Positions 1 to 10,242 of a stretch of 64,000 bases of DNA are shown here, piece by piece. Below the pieces are notes generated by a model that made no database searches, was not told the origin of the DNA, and saw only the letters and a program-made list of their open reading frames with translations. This stretch comes from Colletes latitarsis (Eukaryota > Arthropoda > Insecta > Hymenoptera > Colletidae): contig NC_135136.1 in NCBI RefSeq assembly GCF_051014445.1, positions 23,020,001 to 23,084,000 on the forward strand, in the 5' to 3' direction. Each line of letters starts with the position of its first letter. Within the stretch, counting starts at the first letter, position 1. Made by a program: the position numbers and the translations under genes.

Positions 1-177
1 ATCAATATTTTAGAGGATAACACCGGTTAGGTCTGGGTTAGGTCTGGGTTATGCCCGCATCTGGCTCATGATTTTGGCTTCTTCGCATACTTGTTGGCCA
101 GATCCTGGGTTTTTTCCGTGTTTGAATCACGTAGTGATATGGTAACACACTGAAGCAGTCAATTAAACCTGGTTTCG
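1..177 (+). repeat. Reference monomer, subtype 1 (TTATGCCCGCATCTGG)
   Basis: First complete monomer, used here as the coordinate frame. In order it shows an AT-rich start with AATATT (about 6-11), ACCGGT (about 23-28), two tandem copies of an 11-bp unit (25-46), the subtype-defining region (48-64), CTCATGATTTTG (about 65-76), CTTCGCATACTTGTTGGCCA (81-100), a CCAG-ATC-CTGG inverted repeat (98-108), a T run (about 109-115), TGAATCACGTAG, a TGTG-GTAA-CACA dyad (about 139-150; imperfect in this copy, which reads TATGGTAACACA) and TCAATTAAACC near the end. Subtype 1 is the commonest member of the TGCCCGC superfamily and occurs throughout the window. This copy carries GTGATATGG in place of the usual GTAATGTGG, a variant shared with copies near 1,191 and 4,367. 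Confidence 0.9.
25..48 (+). repeat. Internal 11-bp direct repeat, G-rich, in nearly every monomer
   Basis: GGTTAGGTCTG occurs twice in tandem and is followed by GG, so each monomer carries four or more runs of two or more G separated by TTA or TCT. Subtype 1 continues with GGTTATG, which looks like a third, decayed unit. The pattern recurs at the same place in essentially all copies, with variants such as TCGGGG/TCCGGG (subtype G), GATCTGGG (14,704) and CTTGGTCTGGATT (15,749). The spacing fits a two-tetrad G-quadruplex on the + strand; that is a prediction from sequence only. Confidence 0.85.
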
Positions 178-880
178 ATCAATATTTCAGAGGATAACAC
201 CGGTTAGGTCTGGGTTAGGTCTGGGAAATGCGCGCATCAGGCTTATTCTTTCGCCTTGCTCGCATACTTGTTGGCCAGATCCTGGGTTTTTTTCGTGTTT
301 GAATCACGTAGGAATGTGGTAACACACTGAAGCAGTTAATTAAACCTGGTTTCGATCAATATTTTAGAGGATAACACCGGTTAGGTCTGGGTTAGGTTCG
401 GGATATGCCCACATCTGGCTCTTGATTTTGCCTTCTTCGCATACTTGTTGGCCAGATCCTGGGTTTTTTTCGTGTTTGATCACGTAGTAATGTGGTAACA
501 CACTGAAGCAGTCAATAAAACCTGATTTCGATCAATATTTTAGAGGATAACACCGGTTAGGTCTGGGTTAGGTCTGGGATTTGCGCGCATCTGGCTTATA
601 CTTTCGCCTTTTTCGCAAACTTGTTGGCCAGATCCTGGGTATTTTCCGTGTTTCAATCACGTAGTAATGTGGTAACACACTGAAGCAGTCAATTAAACCT
701 GGTTTCGATCAATATTTCAGAGGATAACACCGGTTAGGTCTGGGTTAGGTCTGGGAAATGCGCGCATCTTATACTTTCGCCTTCTTCGCATACTTGTTGG
801 CCAGATCCTGGGTTTTTTTCGTGTTTGAATCACGTAGTAATGTGGTAACACACTGAAGCAGTCAATTAAACCTGGTTTCG

Positions 881-2292
881 ATCAATATTCCAGAGGATAA
901 CACCGGTTAGGTCTGGGTTAGGTCTGGGATATGCGCGCATCTGGCTTATACTTTCGCCTTTTTCGCATACTTGTTGGCCAGATCCTGGGTTTTTTTCGTG
1001 TTTGAATCACGTAGGAATGTGGTAACACACTGAAGCAGTCAATTAAACCTGGTTACGATCAATATTTTAGAGGATAACACCGGTTAGGTCTGGGTTAGGT
1101 CTGAGTTATGCCCGCATCTGGCTCATGATTTTGGCTTCTTCGCATACTTGTTGGCCAGATCCTGGGATTTTTCCGTGTTTGAATCACGTAGTGATATGGT
1201 AACACACTGAAGCAGTCAATTAAACCTGGTTTCGATCAATATTTCAGAGGATAACATCGGTTAGGTCTGGGTTAGGTCTGGGAAATGCGCGCATCTTATA
1301 CTTTCGCCTTCTTCGCATACTTGTTGGCCAGATCCTGGGTTTTTTTCGTGTTTGAATCACGTAGGAATGTGGTAACACACTGAAGCAGTCAATTAAACCT
1401 GGTTTCGACCAATATTTTAGAGGATAACACCGGTTAGGTCTGGGTTAGGTCTGGGATTTGCGCGCAACTGGCTTATACTTTCGCCTTTTTCGCATACTTG
1501 TTGGCCAGATCCTAGGTATTTTCCGTGTTTGAATCACGTAATAATGTGGTAATACACTGAAGCAGTCAATTAAACCTGGTTTCGATCAATATTTCAGAGG
1601 ATAACACCGGTTAGGTCTGGGTTAGGTCCGGGATATGCCCGCATCTGGCTCATGATTTTGCCTTCTTCGCATACTTGTTGGCCAGATCCTGGGTTTTTTT
1701 CGTGTTTGAATCACGTAGTAATGTGGTACCACACTGAGGCAGTCAATTAAACCTGGTTTCGATCAATATTTCCGAGGATAACACCGGTTAGGTCTGGGTT
1801 AGGTCTGGGATATGCGCGCATCTGGCTTATACTTTCGCCTTTTTCGCATACTTGTTGGCCAGATCCTGGGTTTTGTTCGTGTTTGAATCACGTAGGAATG
1901 TGGTAACACACTGATTCAGTTAATTAAACCTGGTTACGATCAATATTTTAGAGGATAACACCGGTAAGGTCTGGGTTAGGTCTGGGTTATGCCCGCATCT
2001 GGCTCATGATTTTGTCTTCTTCGCATACTTGTTGGCCAGATCCTGGGTTTTTTTCGTGTTTGAATCACGTAGGAATGTGGTAACACACTGAAGCAGTCAA
2101 TTAAACCTGGTTTCGATCAATATTTTAGAGGATAACACCGGTTAGGTCTGGGTTAGGTCTGGGTTATGCCCGCATCTGGCTCATGATTTTGCCTTCTTCG
2201 CATACTTGTTGGCCAGATCCTGGGTTTTTTTCGTGTTTGAATCACGTAGGAATGTGGTAACACACTGAAGCAGTCAATTAAACCTGGTTTCG
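881..2292 (+). repeat. Eight-monomer block, copy 1 (counterpart 4057-5471)
   Basis: The order of subtypes and private markers matches 4,057-5,471: E, then subtype 1 with GTGATATGG (1,191 versus 4,367), B, C with CCTAGGTATT (1,511 versus 4,690), a TCCGGG form with GGTACCACAC, E with TTTCCGAGG, and subtype 1 after GGTTACG. The offset is 3,176 and becomes 3,179 after a 4-bp loss in this copy and a 1-bp loss in the other, which is about 18 monomers. The match fails on both sides, so this is a dispersed or partly overwritten duplication and not a regular unit. Confidence 0.75.
1762..1938 (+). repeat. Exemplar monomer, subtype E (ATATGCGCGC)
   Basis: TGCGCGC superfamily member with GGGATATGCGCGCATCTGG and CTTATACTTTCGCCTTTTTCGC. 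The example begins AATATTTCCGAGG, a rare start shared with copies at 4,057 and 4,941. The preceding copy ends with GGTACCACACTGAGGCAG, a second rare marker. Subtype E is frequent in the first 9.7 kb. Later it survives mainly as a form with CTTATGCTTTCG, for example near 16,786 and 30,231. Confidence 0.83.
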
Positions 2293-4056
2293 ATCAATAT
2301 TTCAGAGGATAACACCGGTTAGGTCTGGGTTAGGTCAGGGATATGCGCGCATCTGGCTTATACTTTCACCTTTTTCGCATACTTGTTGGCCAGATCCTGG
2401 GTTTTTTTCGTGTTTGAATCACGTAGGAATGTGGTAACACACTGAAGCAGTCAATAAAACCTGGTTTCGATCAATATTTTAGAGGATAACACCGGTTAGG
2501 TCTGGGTTAGTTCTGGGATTTGCGCGCATCTGACTTATACTTTCGCCCTTTTCGCAAACTTGTTGGCCAGATCCTGGGTATTTTCCGTGTTTCAATCACG
2601 TAGTAATGTGGTAACACACTGAAGCAGTCAATTAAACCTGGTTTCGATCAATATTTCAGAGGATAACACCGGTTAGGTCTGGGTTAGGTCTGGGAAATGC
2701 GCGCATCTGTCTTATTCTTTCGCCTTCTTCGCATACTTGTTGGCCAGATCCTGGGTTTTTTTCGTGTTTGAATCACGTAGGAATGTGGTAACACACTGAA
2801 ACAGTCAATTAAACCTGGTTTCGATCAATATTTCAGAGGATAACACCGGTTAGGTCTGGGTTAGGTCTGGGATATGCGCGCATCTGGCTTATACTTTCAC
2901 CTTTTCGCATACTTGTTGGCCAGATCCTGGGTTTTTTTCGTGTTTGAATCACGTAGGAATGTGGTAACACACTGAAGCAGTCAATTAAACCTGGTTTCGA
3001 TCAATATTTTAGAGGATAACACCGGTTAGGTTTGGGTTAGGTCCGGGATATGCCCGCATCTGGCTCATGATTTTGCATTCTTCGCATACTTGTTGGCCAG
3101 ATCCTGGGTTTTTTTCGTGTTTGAATCACGTAGTAATGTGGTAACACACTGAAGCTGTCAATTAAACCTGGTTTCGATCAATATTTTAGAGGATAACACC
3201 GGTTAGGTCTGGGTTAGGTCTGGGTTATGCCCGCATCTGGCTCATGATTTTGCCTTCTTCGCATACTTGTTGCCCAGATCCTGGGTTTTTTCCGTGTTTG
3301 ATCACGTAGTAATGTGGTAACACACTGAAGCAGTCAATTAAAACTGGTTTCGATCAATATTTCAGAGGATAACACCGGTTAGGTCTGGGTTAGGTCTGGG
3401 TTATGCCCGCATCTGGCTCATGATTTTGCCTTCATCGCATACTTGTTGGCCAGATCCTGGGTTATTTCCGTGTTTGAATCACGTAGTAATGTGGTAACAC
3501 ACTGAAGCAGTCAATTAAACCTGGTTTCGATCAATATTTCAGAGGATAACACCGGTTAGGTCTGGGTTAGGTCTGGGAAATGCGCGCATCTTATACTTTC
3601 GCCTTCTTCGCATACTTGTTGGCCAGATCCTGGGTTTTTTTCGTGTTTGAATCACGTAGGAATGTGGTAACACACTGAAGCAGTCAATTAAACCTGGTTT
3701 CGATCAATATTTTAGAGGATAACACCGGTTAGGTCTGGGTTAGGTCCGAGATATGCCCGCATCTGGCTCATGATTTTGCCTTCTTCGCATACTTGTTGGC
3801 CAGATCCTGGGTATTTTCCGTGTTTGAATCACGTAGTAATGTGGTAACACACTGAAGCAGTCAATTAAACCTGGTTTGGATCAATATTTCAGAGGATAAC
3901 ACCGGTTAGGTCTGGGTTAGGTCTGGGATTTGCGCGCACCTGGCTTATACTTTCGCCTTCTTCGCATACTTGTTGGCCAGATCCTGGGTTTTTTTCGTGT
4001 TTGAATCACGTAGTAATGTGGCACCACACTGAGGCAGTCTATTAAACCTGGTTTCG

Positions 4057-5471
4057 ATCAATATTTCCGAGGATAACACCGGTTAGGTCTGGGTTAGGTC
4101 TGGGATATGCGCGCATCTGGCTTATACTTTCGCCTTTTTCGCATACTTGTTGGCCAGATCCTGGGTTTTTTTCGTGTTTGAATCACGTAGGAATGTGGTA
4201 ACACACTGAAGCAGTCAATTAAACCTGGTTACGATCAATATTTTAGAGGATAACACCGGTTAGGTCTGGGTTAGGTCTGGGTTATGCCCGCATCTGGCTC
4301 ATGATTTTGCCTTCTTCGCATACTTGTTGGCTAGATCCTGGGTTTTTTCCGTGTTTGAATCACGTAGTGATATGGTAACACACTGAAGCAGTCAATTAAA
4401 CCTGGTGCGATCAATATTTCAGAGGATAACACCGGTTAGGTCTGGGTTAGGTCTGGGAAATGCGCGCATCAGGCTTATTCTTTCGCCTTCCTCGCATACT
4501 TGTTGGCCAGATCCTGGGTTTTTTTCGTGTTTGAATCACGTAGGAATATGGTAACACACTGAAGCAGTCAATTAAACCTGGTTTCGATCAATATTTTAGA
4601 GGATAACACCAGTTAGGTCTGGGTTAGGTCTGGGATTTGCGCGCACCTGGCTTATACTTTCGCCTTTTTCGCATACTTGTTGGCCAGATCCTAGGTATTT
4701 TCCGTGTTTGAATCACGTAGTAATGTGGTAATACACTGAAGCAGTCAATTAAACCTGGTTTCGATCAATATTTCAGAGGATAACACCGGTTAGGTCTGGG
4801 TTAGGTCCGGGATATGCCCGCATCTGGCTCATGATTTTGCCTTCTTCGCATACTTGTTGGCCAGATCCTGGGTTTTTTTCGTGTTTGAATCACGTAGTAA
4901 TGTGGTACCACACTGAGGCAGTCAATTAAACCTGGTTTCGATCAATATTTCCGAGGATAACACCGGTTAGGTCTGGGTTAGGTCTGGGATATGCGCGCAT
5001 CTGGCTTATACTTTCGCCTTTTTCGCATACTTGTTGGCCAGATCCTGGGTTTTTTTCGTGTTTGAATCACGTAGGAATGTGGTAACACACTGAAGCAGTT
5101 AATTAAACCTGGTTACGATCAATATTTTAGAGGATAACACCGGTTAGGTCTGGGTTAGGTCTGGGTTATGCCCGCATCTGGCTCATGATTTTGCCTTCTT
5201 CGCATACTTGTTGGCCAGATCCTGGGTTTTTTTCGTGTTTGAATCACGTAGGTATGTGGTAACACACTGAAGCAGACAATTAAACCTGGTTTCGATCAAT
5301 ATTTTAGAGGATAACACCGGTTAGGTCTGGGTTAGGTCTGGGTTATGCCCGCATCTGGGTCATGATTTTGCCTTCTTCGCATACTTGTTGGCCAGATCTT
5401 GGGTTTTTTTCGTGTTTGAATCACGTAGTAATGTGGTAACACACTGAAGCAGTCAATTAAACCTGGTTTCG
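4057..5471 (+). repeat. Eight-monomer block, copy 2 (counterpart 881-2292)
   Basis: Second copy of the block at 881-2,292. It differs in small ways: CATCAGGCTTATTC instead of the 4-bp-deleted CATCTTATAC, CCTGGTGCGATC near 4,405, and GCACCACACTGAGGCAGTC just before it. After 5,471 this copy continues with two monomers not found after 2,292, then rejoins a pattern resembling 2,824 onward. Insertion or loss of whole monomers must therefore have followed the duplication. Confidence 0.72.
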
Positions 5472-8400
5472 ATCAATATTTTAGAGGATAACACAGGTTA
5501 GGTCTGGGTTAGGTCTGGGTTATGCCCGCATCTGGCTCATGATTTTGCCTTCATCGCGTACTTGTTGGCCAGATCCTGGGTTTTTTACGTGTTTGAATCA
5601 CGTAGTAATGTGGTAACACACTGAAGCAGTCAATTAAACCTGGTTTCGATCAATATTTCAGAGGATAACACCGGTTAGGTCTGGGTTAGGTCTGGCAAAT
5701 GCGCGCATCTGGCTTATTCTTTCGCCTTCTTCGCATACTTGTTGGCCAGATCCTGGGTTTTTTTCGTGTTTGAATCACGTAGGAATGTGGTAACACACTG
5801 AAGCAGTCAATTAAACCTGGTTTCGATCAATATTTCAGAGGATAACACCGGTTAGGTCTGGGTTAGGTTAGGGATATGCGCGCATCTGGCTTATACTTTC
5901 ACCTTTTTCGCATACTTGTTGGCCAGATCCTGGGTTTTTTTCGTGTTTGAATCACGTAGGAATGTGGTAACACACTGAAGCAGTCAATTAAACCTGGTTT
6001 CGATCAATATTTTAGAGGATAACACCGGTTAGGTCTGGGTTAGGTCCGGGATATGCCCGCATCTGGCTCATGATTTTGCCTTCTTCGCATACTTGTTGGC
6101 CAGATCCTGGGTTTTTTTCGTGTTTGAATAACGTAGTAATGTGGTAACACACTGAAACTGTCAATTAAACCTGGTTTCGATCAATATTTTAGAGGATAAC
6201 ACCGGTTAGGTATGGGTTAGGTCTGGGTTATGCCCTCATCTGGCTCATGATTTTGCCTTCTTCGCATACTTGTTGGCCAGATCCTGGGTTTTTTCCGTGT
6301 TTGATAACGTAGTAATGTGGTAGCACACTGAAGCAATCAATTAAACCTGGTTTCGATCAATATTTCAGAGTATAACACCGGTTAGGTCTGGGTTAGGTCT
6401 GGGTTATGCCCGCATCTGGCTCATGATTTAGCCTTCTTCGCATACTTGTTGGCCAGATCCTGGGTATTTTCCGTGTTTGAATCACGTAGTAATGTGGTAA
6501 CACACTGATGCAGTCAATTACCCCTGGTTTCGATCAATATTTCAGAGGATAACACCGGTTAGGTCTGGGTTAGGTCTTGGAAATGCGCGCATCTGTCTTA
6601 TTCTTTCGCCTTCTTCGTATACTTGTTGGCCAGATCCTGGGTTTTTTCCGTGTTTGAATCACGTAGTAATGTGGTAACACACTGAAGCTGTCAATTAAAC
6701 CTGGTTTCGATCAATATTTTAGAGGATAACACCGGTTAGGTCTGGGTTAGGTCTGGGTTATGCCCTCATCTGGCTCATGATTTTGCCTTCTTCGCATACT
6801 TGTTGGCCAGATCCTGGGTTTTTTTCGTGTTTGATCACGTGGTAATGTGGTAACACACTGAAGCAGTCAATAAAACCTGGTTTCGATCAATATTTTAGAG
6901 GATAACACCGGTTAGGTCTGGGTTAGGTCTGGGATTTGCGCGCATCTGGCTTATACTTTCGCCCTTTTCGCAAACTTGTTGGCCAGATCCTGGGTATTTT
7001 CCGTGTTTCAATCACGTAGTAATGTGGTAACACACTGAAGCAGTCAATTAAACCTGGTTTCGATCAATATTTCAGAGGATAACACCGGTTAGGTCTGGGT
7101 TAGGTCTTGGAAATGCGCGCATCTGTCTTATTCTTTCGCCTTCTTCGTATACTTGTTGGCCAGATCCTGGGTTTTTTTCGTGTTTGAATCACGTAGGAAT
7201 GTGGTAACACACTGAAGCAGTCAATTAAACCTGGTTTCGATCAATATTTTAGAGGATAACACCGGTTTGGTCTGGGTTAGGTCCGGGATATGCCCGCATC
7301 TGGCTCATGATTTTGCATTCTTCGCATACTTGTTGGCCAGATCCTGGGTTTTTTTCGTGTTTGAATCACGTAGTAATGTGGTAACACACTGAAGCTGTCA
7401 ATTAAACCTGGTTTCGATCAATATTTTAGAGGATAACACCGGTTAGGTCTGGGTTAGGTCTGGGTTATGCCCGCATCTGGCTCATGATTTTGCCTTCTTC
7501 GCATACTTGTTGGCCAGATCCTGGGTTTTTTTCGTGTTTGAATCACGTAGTAATGTGGTAACACACTGAAGCTGTCAATTAAACCTGGTTTCGATCAATA
7601 TTTTGGAGGATAACACCGGTTAGGTCTGGGGTAGGTCTGGGTTATGCCCGCATCTGGCTCATGATTTTGCCTTCATCGCATACTTGTTGGCCAGATCCTG
7701 GGTTTTTTCCGTGTTTGAATCACGTAGTAATGTGGTAACACACTGAAGCAGTCAATTAAACCTGGTTTCGATCAATATATCAGAGGATAACACCGGTTAG
7801 GTCTGGCTTAGGTCTGGGAAATGCGCGCATCTGGCTTATACTTTCGCCTTCTTCACATACTTGTTGGCCAGATCCTGGTGTATTTTCCGTGTTTCAATCA
7901 CGTAGTAATGTGGTAACACACTGAAGCAGTCAATTAAACCTGGTTTCGATCAATATTTCAGAGGATAACACAGGTTAGGTCTGGGTTAGGTCTGGGAAAT
8001 GCGCGCATCTTATACTTTCGCCTTCTTCGCATACTTGTTGGCCAGATCCTGGGTTTTTTTCGTGTTTGAATCACGTAGGAATGTGGTAACACACTGAAGC
8101 AGTCAATTAAGCCTGGTTTCGATCAATATTTTAGAGGATAACACCGGTTAGGTCTGGGTTAGGTCCGAGATATGCCCGCATCTGGCTCATGATTTTGCCT
8201 TCTTCGCATACTTGTTGGCCAGATCCTGGGTTTTTTTCGTGTTTGAATCACGTAGTAATGTGGTAACACACTGAAGCTGTCAATTAAACCTGGTTTCGAT
8301 CAATATTTTAGAGGATAACACCGGTTAGGTCTGGGTTAGGTCTGGGTTATGCCCGCATCTGGCTCATGATTTTGCCTTCTTCGCATACTTGTTGGCCAGA

Positions 8401-10065
8401 TCCTGGGTTTTTTCCGTGTTTGATCACGTAGTAATGTGGTAGCACACTGAAGCAGTCAATTAAACCTGGTTTCGATCAATATTTCAGAGGATAACACCGG
8501 TTAGGTCTGGGTTAGGTCTGGGTTATGCCCGCATCTGGCTCATGATTTAGCCTTCTTCGCATACTTGTTGGCCAGATCCTGGGTATTTTCCGTGTTTGAA
8601 TCACGTAGTAATGTGGTAACACACTGAAGCAGTCAATTAAACCTGGTTCGGATCAATATTTCAGAGGATAACACCGGTTAGGTCTGGGTTAGGTCTGGGT
8701 TTTGCCCGCATCTGGCTCATGATTTAGCCTTCTTCGCATACTTGTTGGCCAGATCCTGGGTATTTTCCGTGTTTGAATCACGTAGTAATGTGGTAACACA
8801 CTGAAGCAGTCAATTAAACCTGGTTTGGATCAATATTTCAGAGGATAACACCGGTTAGGTCTGGGTTAGGTCTGGGTTATGCCCGCATCTGGCTCATGAT
8901 TTTGCCTTCTTCGCATAGTTGTTGGCCAGATCCTGGGTTTTTTCCGTGTTTGACCACGTAGTAATGTGGTACCACACTGAGGCAGTCAATTAAACCAGGT
9001 TTCGATCAATATTTCAGAGGATAACACCGGTTAGGTCTGGGTTAGGTCTGGGTTTTGCCCGCATCTGGCTCATGATTTAGCCTTCTTCGCATACTTGTTG
9101 GCCAGATCCTGGGTATTTTCCGTGTTTGAATCACGTAGTAATGTGGTAACACACTGAAGCAGTCAATTAAACCTGGTTTGGATCAATATTTCAGAGGATA
9201 ACACCGGTTAGGTCTGGGTTAGGTCTGGGATTTGCGCGCACCTGGCTTATACTTTCGCCTTCTTCGCATACTTGTTGGCCAGATCCTGGGTTTTTTTCGT
9301 GTTTGAATCACGTAGTAATGTGGTAACACACTGAAGCTGTCAATTAAACCTGGTTTCGATCAATATTTTAGAGGATAACACCGGTTAGGTCTGGGTTAGG
9401 TCTGGGTTATGCCCGCATCTGGCTCATGATTTTGCCTTCTTCGCATACTTGTTGGCCAGATCCTGGGTTTTTTCCGTGTTTGACCACGTAGTAATGTGGT
9501 AGCACACTGAAGCAGTCAATAAAACCTGGTTTCGATCAATATTTTAGAGGATAACACCGGTTAGGTCTGGGTTAGGTCTGGGATTTGCGCGCACCTGGCT
9601 TATACTTTCGCCTTCTTCGCATACTTGTTGGCCAGATCCTGGGTATTTTCCGTGTTTCAATCACGTAGTAATGTGGTAACACACTGAAGCAGTCAATTAA
9701 ACCTGGTGTCGATCAATATTTCAGAGGATAACACCGGTTAGGTCTGGGTTAGGTCTGGGTTATGCCCGCTTCTGGCTCATGATTTTGCCTTCTCCGCATA
9801 CTTGTTGGCCAGATCTTGGGTTTTTTTCGTGTTTGAATCACGTAGTAATGTGGTAACACACTGAAGCAGTCAATTAAACCTGGTTTCGATCAATATTTTA
9901 GAGGATAACACCGGTTAGGTCTGGGTTAGGTCTGGGTTATGCCCGCATCCGGCTCATGATTTTGCCTTCATCGCATACTTGTTGGCCAGATCCTGGGTTT
10001 TTTCCGTGTTTGAATCACGTAGTAATGTGGTAACACACTGAAGCAGTCAATTAAACCTGGTTTCG

Positions 10066-10242
10066 ATCAATATTTCAGAGGATAACACCGGTTAGGTCTG
10101 GGTTAGGTCTGGGAAATGCGCGCATCTGGCTTATTCTTTCGCCTTCTTCGCATACTTGTTGGCCAGATCCTGGGTTTTTTTCGTGTTTGAATCACGTAGG
10201 AATGTGGTAACACACTGAAGCAGTCAATTAAACCTGGTTTCG
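10066..10242 (+). repeat. Exemplar monomer, subtype B (AAATGCGCGCATCTGG)
   Basis: Example of the second superfamily. It reads GGGAAATGCGCGCATCTGG followed by CTTATTCTTTCGCC, where subtype 1 has TTATGCCCGCAT and CTCATGATTTTGCC. It contains the perfect 10-bp palindrome ATGCGCGCAT and two more CpGs than subtype 1. It usually begins AATATTTCAG rather than AATATTTTAG. Two sub-variants exist, ending CTTATTC or CTTATAC; the CTTATAC form often carries CACATAC instead of CGCATAC (for example 20,024-20,055). Subtype B recurs every three to five monomers over most of the window. Confidence 0.88.

Larger units (their letters stand above)
1..9711 (+). repeat. Territory 1: irregular part of the array lacking subtypes D and P
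   Basis: About 55 monomers of subtypes 1, B, C, E and a TCCGGG form. I found no CGCTTCTGG (D), CATCCGG (P) or TCGGGG (G) monomer here, although these are common after 9,712. Local markers include a 4-bp loss giving GCATCTTATAC (near 767, 1,292, 3,588 and 8,006), the CACCTGG form of subtype C (near 3,938, 4,644, 9,240 and 9,593), ATTTAGCC (near 6,427, 8,544, 8,723 and 9,074) and GTTTGACCACG (near 8,949 and 9,479). Short-range duplications are visible but no long regular higher-order unit. No gene or other element was seen. Confidence 0.82.

Noticed and set aside
25..48. Telomeric repeat array (TTAGG or TTAGGG).
   Set aside because: Only two or three TTAGG-like units occur per 177 bp, always in the same place inside a longer monomer. 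This is a telomere-like motif inside a satellite, not telomeric DNA.
48..70. CENP-B-box-like match: CCCGCATCTGGCTCA resembles the reverse complement of the box, and TTCGATCAA resembles its 5' half.
   Set aside because: Both sites fail at core positions: the first has CTCA where CGAA is needed, and the second has TTTT where CGGG is needed. No real CENP-B box is supported.
160..190. RNA polymerase III B-box (GGTTTCGATCAA) plus downstream T run, suggesting a tRNA-derived origin.
   Set aside because: It matches the B-box pattern at only 7 of 9 positions, and no A-box or cloverleaf is visible at the right distance.
6533..7239. Three-monomer tandem duplication marked by TAGGTCTTGG at 6,571 and 7,101.
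   Set aside because: Only the 5' part of the marked monomer is shared. The 3' ends differ (TTTTTTCCGTG with AAGCTG versus TTTTTTTCGTG with AAGCAG), so a clean unit could not be defined.
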